Positions 30,501 through 43,600 of a DNA stretch of 64,000 nucleotides are shown piece after piece (positions within the stretch are counted from its first letter, which is position 1; each line of letters opens with the position of its first letter). The notes beneath the pieces are model-generated. The model ran no database searches. It saw only the letters and a program-made list of their open reading frames with translations, and was not told the DNA's origin. The translations under genes were made by a program, and so were the position numbers. The DNA comes from Baylisascaris procyonis (taxonomy: Eukaryota > Nematoda > Chromadorea > Rhabditida > Ascarididae): the NCBI GenBank assembly GCA_037389465.1, contig JAZARR010000297.1, positions 620,001-684,000 of the forward strand, read 5' to 3'.

Positions 30501-31618
30501 CGGATATACATCTCCCATCCTTTACTTCACCAGGGATAGGAAGGTCATGAAGTGGCTAAAGGTTCAGAATTAAACAATATCACTAAACAGTTCAACGAAT
30601 CAAGAAAGCCTATGTGTTATATAGCAAAATCCACTCTGTTTTCTCACCGACCTGTGCAAGGTTGTTGAGTTTACGATAGTCAGCACTAATCGCTTCCTGT
30701 CGTGCCATAATTGCATTCCTTGACTCTTGCGGTTCTTTATTCGTCTTTCTGATAGTGGTTGTCTGCGATACAGTGACCGTCTCACCATCAACAACTCTAC
30801 AATAATTCGCCGGCACATAGCCTTCAGTTCCATCTTGTTTCAGAATTCGCCACCAATCCTCGTTGGAACGTTCAATTAATGCAATAATCTACAAATGAAC
30901 ATCTTTAGTAATCGTTGTGATAACTCAAATATAGGAAACTAAAACTTAATTCATATTTTGAGGTTTTATAACTGATAGATGAGCTCTAAAGAAAGCGAAT
31001 CATTTACTAGTTAGACTGCTGAGAAATACTGAAGTATTTGTTTATAGTTTCTAGGTTTGCACCATAACTGCCTATTATAACATTTGCAGAAGAACATATG
31101 ATGCATGATAGGCAAATATAGTGTTAGAATCGCTATTACGCTGAAACTTCAATCAAATACCTAACAAATTCATACTCGCCGAGCAGCATAGTGTACCAAT
31201 ATGGGTGATATTGAACAATGCAAACAATGTTTACGCCTTTTTGCCATTATCCTCTAGTCAACTGCTCTCGCACGCTTTACTATTTACTCAAAAATAAATA
31301 GGGAAACGAAGCAAATATGAATGCTTGATAGAGTCACTAATCAGCATAAATGAAATAGCAGCTATTCAAAGTGTTTGCAATATTCTAAATTTCAAATACA
31401 TACCTCATCCTTCTTGACCGAAACGTTATTACCGGTGAATGGATAAAGCATCCTGACTTGAGGTACGACTAACTCCTCATTCTCTTCCTCCACATGCACT
31501 ACGGCTCCAGCAATGAATTCAGTATTCGCCAATTCGGTGGCCATCTCCTCAAGTCGTACCATATCCGAACGATATGCTTGGATCTCCTCTTCAAGACGTG
31601 CATGCCTGCAAACATATA

Positions 31619-31657
<39 letters not shown>

Positions 31658-34600
31658 TGAAATCTATCAAAAAGCACTACCTAATGAATATGTGATTGTA
31701 AACCGAAGACACATCAAAACAGAGAGACGAATCGAACAATGGTAAAAGCTATTCGCATCATACTTGCGATCACTTCGACCTAATTCTCATCCCTCATCAA
31801 ACGCAAATTTACCTGTCAGGTGTAAAGAAAATACGGGTGGTCTTATTGTAAATACAACCTAATCACACTTTACAAAGTTGGAGTACGTGATTATCCAATT
31901 AACATTGTGGCCAATTCAAATAGAGTTGAGTATTGAGAGTAAAAATGAATATGTCAAATAAAATAAACCTCGATAGAAGACTCTCGGAAGCTTGTTCATC
32001 TCTGCCATAGTCATCACTCTTCACCAAAGGCATCTTCTCACGAATCCAACTTTCGGCTTCATTTGCATCATGGAAATATTGATGCGCTTGCTCTGCTTCT
32101 CGTAACCATCGACGTACCGCTTCAACCGTCTGTAAATGAAGAAGACTTTATCAGCGAATAAAGCTTATTAGCAACAGATTATCGGTTCAACGAATCACCG
32201 CCTTCTCAACTACAGAATCTTCTCGCTACTCCATCTTACCACATTTCATTTTTCATGACCTTTCAAAAATAAAGCCCGAGACAATAAAACGCCCAAAAAA
32301 TGATTAAATGGTTAAAAAAGGTTGATTATACCCTATACTATGTTCAAATTTATAGGTATATATATATAAGCTATTTCTTATTTACAAATGAAATTAAAGA
32401 ACCTTTCGTGAAAGATAATGTGAGAAAGCAGCAAAACAAATAATTTTATATAGGTCAATAATGCAACCTCAATATTAGAAACCTATCAAGAACAATATGT
32501 CACGAGTATTAGTCCAGCAATTAGATCACAACAAAGATAAAAAGTATTTGAGTCGAACATGCAATGATCAAATGTCGATGAAAATAGAATAATAAATGAA
32601 AAGTATAATTGATTGATCAACAAAGATAAAGTACCTTTCTTAGCTGTTCCCATTTGCTTTGCAGGTTGTAAATCCTCGTATGAATATCATCCTTACTTTG
32701 ACCATTCGCTATTAGTCTCTCACCTGCCGCAATTACTCTTTTTGAACTTTGCCAATGTGCGTCCATTTCCGTTTCCAAATGCTAAAATACGTCAACATTA
32801 AAAAGACTTTGGATTAAATCGTCGAATAAATCAACTAGTAAAGACTGGTTCAATCCATCAGATATTCTCTTCTGGATTAATGACGACAGATTCATCCCTT
32901 AAACATTATAGAATAAACAACTTTAACTATCAAGTAAGAGCAAGTAGAAACTTAGCAAACTTATTGCCCTCTTTGCACACTTTTATGAATTACCAAAAGT
33001 AATGTATCAACTTCTGAATCATTTCAAATTTCCATATGAGATAAACAACGATTTAACCGGTCAATGAGATAAAAAACATTCTCCACAACAGTGCCCAAAA
33101 TTATAACGAGAAACGGATGAATGGGATTCCTCAATGGTCACCTTGCTCAATAGCTAGCAAATAATGACCACATAACTGAATAGAGATTATAAAACTATAT
33201 AAAACTAAATTCTTTCACTCTCTTTAAAACCCATACCTTGACAATTACCTGCCCCATAAATACAACCTTCATAAGTCGACTAAGTTCCGCATCGTCATAC
33301 GCACATCGGATTACCCCAAAATATTTCCCCACAAAACAATGGTACCTTAAAAAGGCGAGTTAGTTGTGGAGTGGCTGAGAGATCACGATTGTTTAACACC
33401 GATCGGCAAAGATCGTCCTTCTCGCTTAGCCATCCCATCTCCTCCTCATGATCCTGGATGAAACGAAACAGATCGCGTGCTCTGTTCAATGCCATTCTGC
33501 GTTGACGACATAAATCAATCACGCTAAAAATAAAAATTCAATCTGTAGTCAACTTAGATAAAATCAATATTAAAAAACCAGAAGGAAAACAGATACTCAC
33601 CTGGGAGCGCCTCTCGTAACTTACCCTCATTATCTCATACCACTTACGATATGTTGAATAATACCTTTAATTATCTCATACCACTTACGATATGTTGATT
33701 AATACCTTTACTTCTTGCAGCATAATACTAATGGGTAACAATTCCTTACCTATAGTCATTGTATACTCATTATCTATGACGGTAAATTAGTGAATATTCA
33801 AACAACTCTTCCAAATAACATTGCTTACTACTAATTAAAGGCCAAATTAATGAAATAAACAATTAAAAGACCGGAAACAGAAACCCAAATTAAATAAATA
33901 ATACCCAAATAAACACTAAAAGATACTCAAGATATACCTATCGTATAAAGCGCTGACATCGTCGAGTTTCCTTTGTAGCACATCGTACTGCTCACCTTTG
34001 CTACGGATATACGCCAATGCTTGTGTAGTGACATTCTTGAGGAGTTCACCTTGTGAGTTGAGTTGTGCCTCAAGGATGCCTTGCTTTTGTAATAAATCCT
34101 CAACGCCAAGTAGATGCTTGCCCACATCACGATTCAAAAACAGTGGCTGCAAGTTTACTTATATTCAACGCGCATTCAGTTCAGTCGAGAAAATCTAGTC
34201 CAGGCTACACTCAGAATATAAGTAGTATGGCGCCATGTATTCGAAGATATCCCCCATTTCCCTCTCCAATGGAGTTCCTTCCCTATACTAGGGATTAATA
34301 AAGTGCACAAGATTTTCTCCCCAGTTATAAATCCTCCCTCCTCTCTTCTCCGCTTATAAGTCACTTCTCGAACACAGTAAACCTACAAGTCCTGGAAGTC
34401 ATGACACGGCCTCAGTAGCTCTTATTTTACGGACTTTCCGCTCATGCTATCGCTTAAGCAAATAAAGAAGCTAACAGTAAAGTGAACACTGCGAGATCAT
34501 CAACATCTGACTGAATGATATCATAATATAACACAGCCAGAAATAGGACACTCAGATAAGTCTTTTGTTCACCGAAGGGAATCAAGAAAATTTCCAAGGC

Positions 34601-37600
34601 TGTTTCATTGCTTCCTCATTCGCCCTATAGTATTTCCTTAGATCGAAAGAACTGTCCTCACTCTCTTATCGCAGGTTTCAAAAATACACCTAAATAAAGT
34701 AGCATCGCACAAAGAACGACGACAAACCTCAAGATCTCGAATTTCCGATGAGAGTGTATCGATATCACGTAGTAATCCCATGAGATCACTAAGTGACATA
34801 AGCGCTCGTCGACGCGCCTCAAGTGCAGCAAGTAATTGCGCCCATTTATCGAGAATATCGCGTTCTCGTACACGAATTCGATCGCTATCGTGGTAATTCT
34901 CGTTCGTCAATTCGGTTGCCATCACTGATAATGATTTGAAGCGATCCTCCTATATGAACAAATAATTTCATTTTTATCGCCCCTCAAAATTCAATGCCTC
35001 AGGCACTTTAGTTATGTAAGCAGATCATCCAACTAAAAGAAATCTATTCGAATTTTCCACTCAAGCTTTTATTAGCTGCTGCATTTCGTGGTAGCTTCTT
35101 ACTATTACTTGACGATACTGTAAAAAAGTGCACCTTTGAATTCTGCAATTGATTATCGGTTTCTTGTTGTACTGTAGTTAATTAATATTTCATGTTGCAA
35201 TTAATAAGCATGCTGATTGCTAAAAAATACCACCACAGTGGTTACATATCACAAAAAACCTTAATGCTACTAATGCGACATATAAACAAATCCACGCACG
35301 TTTTCTATGGAAGCTGAAATCCACTTCAAGATCCGTAAGGTACTACAATGCTTGCATATAGCCACACCCCTACACCTGTCTCATAATCGATAGAATCAAC
35401 CTAATTTCACTTAAACGCTGATGCCGCCACCCCCCCCCCCCCCCCGAAAAAAAAATGAAACAAACGAAGCAATACCCGAGGAAGAATATCTGCTGCAATC
35501 GCTTGTTGCTTCTTGACAGATGCTTCCACCTGAGCAGCACTTCTACCGAAATCGAAATCTTGCAATACGGCACCCATCTCACGAAGCCACGATTCACGTA
35601 GCACTGCTTTCCGCTCGAATTTACGTGCCATATGCTCCAAACGTTCTTGTCTTTAAATACGATAAATTGATTAACGATAGGATTCTTTCACAATAATTTA
35701 AGCTTTAGATGACAAGAATCTAGGAATCTTGAGTGATGCAAATACACCTGAGGTTTTGATGTCATCGGAACACATCGAAATACAATATCTCATTATCATC
35801 AACTAAACTAAACGACAAACTTGAACTGTATAGCATGTCTGCACACAACCATCAATTGCTTACAATCGTTCTACTTCCAGAAACAAAACTTTAAAAAAAA
35901 ATAACATCAACCACTGGGTCATCGCGGTGAAATAATCTCATTTGTAGTCCATAAAATTAATAATATGCAGTGGGTGGAGATCTTCTAAAATCCATCCACA
36001 TAAATCCTTCCAAACCTCGATAAGCGAATCAATAGTATGAAATCTTAAACAGGTTCACTTCCGGCTCAACATAACCTCATAAACGTGAAGTAATTTGATA
36101 CCTGATAAGTTCGGCAATCAATGCCGATTGTCGTCCGCTTTCGGCGTGATCGAGAAGTGCCCATGCCGATTCGATATCATGCATAAAAAGACCTGCAATC
36201 AATTTAAGCTGACTTAAGCACAGTAGTCCCCTCTAAATCTGCTTATGGATTCCTTAAGAGTCGAGTTTTGCTTACAACTGCAACCTCTCATTTCACCAAT
36301 GCTATATCCGCTGAGATGCTTTATTCAGGAATTTAAAACCGATTATAAACTAGCACAATTCTATTTAGCTATTTCATTCCGTAATTTTTCAATGATCTTA
36401 TTTAATAAATTTCGAGTTTCTATATTTTTTCTTTGCCGAAAGATTACTATCAATAAAAATACGATTTATTTTATTAATTTATTACTAAATTTACTAAAAA
36501 ATCTTAAACATATCTTTTAAATCGGAACGGAGAACATGTACTTAGCTCTCTTCTAAAACCTTGAAATTTCTAAAATTTTGAGCCATTTCCATAGCTGTAC
36601 CAATAGAAACCCGACAACGCAAGCATTTCTAAAGCAAATCGAGCATTGAAATAAGCTCTCTCAAATTATATTTTAGAACAACTCACCTTGAGGGGGCACA
36701 TACGGCTTTCTTCCCATCGCTTTCCTTTTTGTTTGTATCGTAAAGAAAAGCGCCTCCAATTCGCCTTTCTCTTTGTACCTGAAAGCGTACATATCAATAG
36801 TGAGAGTCAAAACAATCGGCACAATCATCCGCCTGACAAAAAAAGCAGCAACAAAAAAGATGAATGGAAGCGGGAGGACGAGTGGAGAAAGGGGAGAGGG
36901 AAGGAATGGGAAGGGGAAGAGAATGAATGGGGGAAGGGGAGGGAATAGGAGGATAACTATATAATAAAGCAGGATAACCATATAACAAAACAAAGTTCAT
37001 AATCCAGCTCGATCATAATCAGACGCATTACAAATTTATATTTTTAGTGGCTCTAAACTTGACAACTTATTGAGAAAATCTTTCAACCTGAAGCTTAAAG
37101 CCTATAATTCTTGCCGCAATTTCTTTTAGGAGGAAGCATCTAATACTCTACGGCAGCCTACACCATAGCTTCGCTAATATAACAGCATTTTCGTTGGTGT
37201 CTCGGATTGAAATTGGCTCTTAGCTTGGCCGATATTAGCATCACCTCTTTTCGACTCATTAACTGTTAGGGAATTTCAGTAAAGTACTTTCCTTTGCGAG
37301 AGACTAGAAATGAGCCAAAAATATTTCTTTTTAAGTACTTCCCTTTTCTGGTGTTACTAATCTGAAAGGGATCGTATGACAATAATTCCGATTGATGAAT
37401 GAGGGTATCTTTAAAGAGGATAACGAATAGCAGATATGTAAACCTACTTGGGTGGTTTCTCAACAGTACGATAGTTCTTGAATCGAACAAGCTCATCTTG
37501 AATCCCTTTCAATGAGTTTGGAAAGCGACGTGTATTCAACATCACAATTGTATTCTGAATCCATTGAAGTAAATCCGAGCAAAGTGTTTCGAAATCCTCT

Positions 37601-40600
37601 TGTAGTTGATCCGCTTGCATTAAATTGCCCACTATCTGCAACATCATTGAAACTAATATCGATCAAATATAAAGCGTGCTTTCCCAACAACAAAAAAAAA
37701 AGAAATATAAAACGCGCAATGTAGTAAAATTTCGTCCTTGTAGACTGATAATTACGATGTACTCAGATAGAGACTAATTTAAAGAGAAAAAACAATTAAA
37801 ATACATTGACCGTCAGAGTTTGAAGGTCCTCATTCATAACAAAAAAATGTGTTATAACTTAACACTCAAAAAAGGTGAACAATACCTTAACAACATATAA
37901 TCGCAATACACTCAGCAATAAATCTCTAACCTTGAATTTAACCTCCTTGAAACGTTTCTCAAAAAGTTTCCTTTATAAATCTAATCTGATCGATTGGTTT
38001 CAACAGACTGCGTTAAAAACCCTTTTTAATATCAATGTTAGAATTATAACACCAAATTATAAATAGAAATAGCAACAAATTGAAATGTGCTTCAACAAAT
38101 TATGCAAAAATACAAAAAAAGGCTATTTAAAATAGTATCACATTAAAACGTAAAATAAAAACAAACCTTAGCCACCCGTCTGGCACCCGTCATTTCCGTT
38201 TTTTGCTTAGCGAAATAATGATAATAGAGAGAGACGTATGTGATAATCGACTTCTCATCGGGATGCGATACATTAACATCTTCGGCATCCAAAAGACGTG
38301 CTATCTCCAGCTTCTTCTCCGCTATATCGAATGCATTGTTCAAATTGCCGATCGGATCTTGTGGCGAAAGTGATTCATAGTTTATCAGATCAGGCCTAAA
38401 ATTAATCAAATCGAACCTATAATTAATTCAGGTCGAGCCCAAAATTAATTCACATCGGGTCTAAAATTAATCAGGTCGAACCTAAAATTAATTCAGGTCG
38501 AACTCAAAATTAAGACCTCATATACGCTGCTCGTCTGCCGAGAAATCGGTCATTAGTGCACCGATATTATTGACGATCATGATGCAAACTACGAGATTCT
38601 CGCTCCCATTATAGGAGACATTTCTTCTCCTGATAAGTGGCCAAAAGTTTACCGCTAAGCGGCACTTTGCGCAACTCATATTTTAACGAATAGAATTAGA
38701 TACTAAATAACTGAGAAACTTCAAATCACCTCAGGTTCCACCTCAAGATCAAACTTGCTCACCAAAGCATATTGATGCTTGTCTATTCAAATGAAGAATG
38801 AAAGAGGGCTCAGCTTCAGCTCGAAATGTGGGACGAAGAGGAGTGCAGCATAATGAACCTTACTGCAATAACCGAAAAGAATTTCGTCCAGAATGTAGAA
38901 CGAATTACTTCCCGAAGTTCGATAAACTTCAACTTAGTTCAGAAATTTTCAAATAGCTTGACTGCAAACTTTACAAAAGGCCAAATTTTTCTGCTCTAAA
39001 AAGTAAGTTTAGTTACAGCCAAAACGTTGAATAATGACAAATAATAGGAAATACCTGTGCGAATGAATGAGCGCATTAAAGGCTAATCCATTACGCCACG
39101 ATGTAGTGAAATTCTCCACTTTCACATTTGCGTATCCCGCTGTTTTCCTTTGACACCACAACAATAGTGCATCTTTTGCATGCCTACGCTCACCAGTCTC
39201 TTCGTCCATCTAAACTACCTCATAATATAAACTTAATAATAAATCAAATAGTTCAACATCTACGATAACCACCCTTACCTGAGAACGCCTGTAATTATAT
39301 TAATTGCTTGCTTACTTATTTGCCTGTGTATTACTTCACCTGTTATTTTACCTATATTATAGCAATTAATTTAATTCACTTCTAAATACTTCTAGAATAT
39401 CGCTTTACTAAAATCATAGTCCCAAATCAACAAAAAAAAAAAGAAAAGAAAAGAAAAAGAAAAAAAACGATTATGGAATTGAAATAAGCAATCAAAACCG
39501 ACCGGGATTGAGATTGTATCAATTTGGAATCGCAAAATGATGGTCCATATAAGACCCAGAATGAGTCGTTCATTTCGGTCGAGAATATCCTCCGCTCCGA
39601 TGTTTTCCAACTGAAAAATGTAACGCCACAATACCCATAAAAATAATAAACGAATTTGTTAAACCTCACATTATTGAGCACGGTCTATCTATTATGGCGC
39701 AAACTTATCCACAAAAAAATTCTTCAAGATTTATTTTCCAAACAGTGAAAAATTATCGATGGTTCGCTAATCTATAATTACTCCCTTCCAATAATGAACT
39801 TTACTTTTTTTACACCTTTACCCTTTTTTAAATGGATGCAACTATGCACCTTAAAATATAAGGTGTCCTAATTTAACTTACTTCATAAAAATAACTCTTT
39901 AATAAAACGATGGCAATAATCAAAAGAAGAAAGATCCAAACATCCTTCTACTTTCCTCACTTCCTCCATTCCCTCCCTTCCAACCTTATTTCAAAAGATG
40001 ATAAAGAAAAACATCCTTTCACAACCTTCCTTCCAACTTCTTCGATGGCTTCACTTGCACTATCAATCGAGAAGCATCTCTTGCATCATACTAAACCCTG
40101 TTGCCTATGTCACCTAAGTGTTTAATAGAAACAAGATTACCAATGCCTACAATGTTGCTTTTCAAAAGACGTCAATAACATTCTAATAACAAATAAAAGA
40201 ATGAAAACTCCAAGGCAGATATTTGTTGAAATGTTTAAATAAAAGCAAAAAGATCTCGCTTCCCCCCCCCCCCCCCATAGGGTTGATATCACCAGAAAAT
40301 CTTCGGAGAAAAATTCAACTAGAATAAGGCGACAGATTTTTGAAAATCTATAAAATGTAACAGATGTTTCAAAAAAATTTTTTTTGATGGAATTGCGATT
40401 CCATCTGCGTTGTTAACGCACCCATCTGGATGAATATCTATCAGTTGAAAACATCATTAACGGCCTATTGTGTTATGCGCAAGAAAAAAGGCATTCAGAA
40501 TCTGCGCTATATTTAAAAAAAAAAAAGGAAGAAACGAAACCACTCTCAAAACGGCGCATCTGTCGTGCAATAGCAGTTGAAGTACTTTTTGAAATAAACA

Positions 40601-43600
40601 ATGATTTATGGCCCCAAATTAATGAAACGCCCTTCAATAAATATGCTAACTGCTACAGATAAGCTCCGTTGATTTACTTTATCAACGGCCATCGTTAACA
40701 AAGATGCAGTCACTGATTTGAAACGTATAAAAAACTGAACGAAATACACCCCAAACCGTTAGAGAAATTGTTAGATAAACAGACTTGCAGAAAAAATTTA
40801 CCTACGTCGGGAGGAAAATATAGATAACGGGCTATAGTAGGTTGTAAAATAGAAGCCCAATTACCCCAAAATCACAACTATTCAGCTACGTCCCTAGATC
40901 CCTTACCGTAAGGGTGATAAGAGTAAAAGGAAAATGATGCAATTATCAAGCATTCAATTTCCTGCTGAGAAATATTGCAAGTAAAGATTATTGAAAAAAA
41001 GAGATCCCTTAGCCATGCAGGTAAATAATATTGAAATATTTACCTGAATACGTTTCCGCTTAAGAAAGTCGAGTGTTTTATTGAGATTCTCGATCTTTTG
41101 CACACGCATACGTCCACGATTCGGTTTACCGAGTTTTTCACCCGAGATGATCTCCAGTAATTTCATCAATATTACACCATCGCCCACATCGATGAATAAA
41201 TCCACAATCTCCATTCTCGCCTGAAATCATTCTTTATTTATTCTAATGATTAATATTAATAAATAAAAATAATAAATATTATACAGAGAATTTAAAGAGA
41301 TATTTTCAACATACGATGGAAAATTCGTAAGATAAAGCTCTCATTTATCTGCACCGTTTAATGGCAGTACTATTTGTCATTAATAGTTTCGAATGATGCA
41401 AATTTGATCCGAACTTTAGATACACTACCGAAGCTGAAATTGTTGAACAGCAACAACTGCCTTGATTCCCCTACTAAATCTTTTCTTCTTTTCATCCCCC
41501 TCCCCCTCATCGAGCTAAACCCAAGAGATATCCCTCCCCTTCCTCTCTTAATCTGAAGACCACGAGGGTAAGGGCAATCGTTCAAACATGATTTCTATCC
41601 TTTAATAAAATAGACGGATCCTAAGTGATTTGTAATATTTGCAAGGTCACATATTCTTTCATTGACGCGATATAAGAAATGAAGCTGAATAAAGAAAATC
41701 TAGCGAAACTCTTCGTTGAGTGCACCTCGTCAACAAGGTCATTACACGCAAATACAATTGTCCACATCATTCAACAATATAACACTTTCATAATAGTATC
41801 GCATTGGAAGGAATCCGTAACTCAATTATCCGCTAAAATTAAAAAAAAAATTATAAAAATACTCAAAATCTCGAAAAAATTTTTTTGATAAGTTGCCAAA
41901 TTATCAGCTCAATTTACAATCCTCGTATAAAATTTTCATCGACTTCACATAGAAAAGCTATTCGCTCTGAAAGACAAATTTTAATCACAGAATGAAATAT
42001 ATAAAAAATGACTTTTAAAACCATCGTGCGCCACTCTGCGGCCTATAATGATATGGTCGCATAGTTTCTGGCAATACCTCCGCTTGAAGCTTGAGCGTGA
42101 TACACTAATTCCTCCCATCTTGCAGTCTTCCTTCTCCCTCTACCATCCCTCTCCCCTGCACATCTCACAAGATCTGACACAACCTGCTCCAGTCCCATAA
42201 AGACAAGAAAACTTGGTCTGGAACCTGAGCGATCTGTCAGCAGGATCGAATCGAATAAGTCATCTCATTCTCTTGCAGGATGATTGCAGTCTGCCCTTCA
42301 TTTCCCCTCCTCGACAGGCGCTTCCCATGGATTATTTCTATATCACCGACAGTTCCTTCTCGCGAAGAAAGCTCATCAAAACAGCAAGTGATCCCAACCC
42401 CACTGATAAAAATGTAGTAGCGCCCCACTTCCGGATTCACATCGCCACCTCTTTTCCGGATTCATCTGCGGTTCGTATTGTCACCTCATTTGTGGGTTCA
42501 TATCACCTGTCCCTGCTTTGCATGTGATCGCCGCTTCTTCCACACTCGTTCGCACTGTGTCGTGCTTGCGATAAGAATCTTTGGTACGTGCACACGCTGC
42601 ATTGCCACATATGGGCAACGTGCATTTGCATCCATCGCCACGAATGAGCAATCGAATGCAATGCAATGCGCACCAATATATACCCACACATCTTAGACAC
42701 AACCTTGTTCCCTCCTATGCACACTATAGATGATGCAATGATGCCATTCAGTACTTTCAATATAGTGAAGCATACTTGAGAGACGGAATGGGGGGGGGGA
42801 TGGACGCTTCTGGATGCTTCGAATATGCTAAGAGACGTTTTTCAGTTAGCATTCCTTTGTCAGCTAGCGAATTTTCAATTTCCGACGTTCCGTCTGTCAT
42901 TTCCGGCCACCTGATAGAACCCCATCTATGAGAAATTTCTACGTATGCCCACAGACTGAAAAAAAAATCGATGGATGTTTTGTGTTTCCGCTTTTCGAAT
43001 AGTTGATAGATTAGAGCGAGCGATACCAAACAAAACAGCAACCACCACATCGAGTTGGAATGCATATAATAACCATCTAAACTAGAATTTGATATCCTTA
43101 AAGGCGTGTTCTACCGATATCACCTAAGTTCCTCGGGTAGCGATGCTTGTTTTCCCGTACCTTGACGCCTACCTTCAATGAACATTTTAAAATCATACTA
43201 GACAGTATTATAACCGCAAACAAACAATACACATACTCAACAATATTGTTTGTGAAGAAACCTCCTCCATCACCCTTCCTCTCTCCTCTTTCATACCCGT
43301 TTGAATCTGTTCAAAATCGTCCGATATTTTCATCAAGAATCAGCAGATCGACAATTTCATGTACTTAAAAAAATAAGATTCCACCTCTAATAATTCAATG
43401 AAAATGTAATCAATATAAACGAACCCTGCTGAGAAATGAGTTGCACCATTTAGTGAACGTCTTCTTTTGAATGTGAACGCGTTCATCTTGTAATTGCTTT
43501 ATACGGTTGCGTTCGAAGAACAGTGTGGGATCGGTGAACTCATCGTAATCTTCTGGATGATTTGACGACGGTCCATTACTGAAACCCCCTCGATTCACCT

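Noticed and set aside
36673..36993. 106-codon frame with a Pro/Leu/Phe-rich N-terminal part that looks membrane-like
   Set aside because: The hydrophobic part is translation of a purine/pyrimidine intron tract; only the last 31 codons are exon 8.
39216..39232. TGAGGTAG on the minus strand, the let-7 seed
   Set aside because: Only the seed and one or two further bases match; the rest of let-7 is absent. It overlaps the exon 5 acceptor region.
42213..42760. Overlapping open frames on both strands (up to 104 codons)
   Set aside because: As coding genes: no family resemblance, and both strands are open because the block is GC-richer. Kept only as a composition anomaly.
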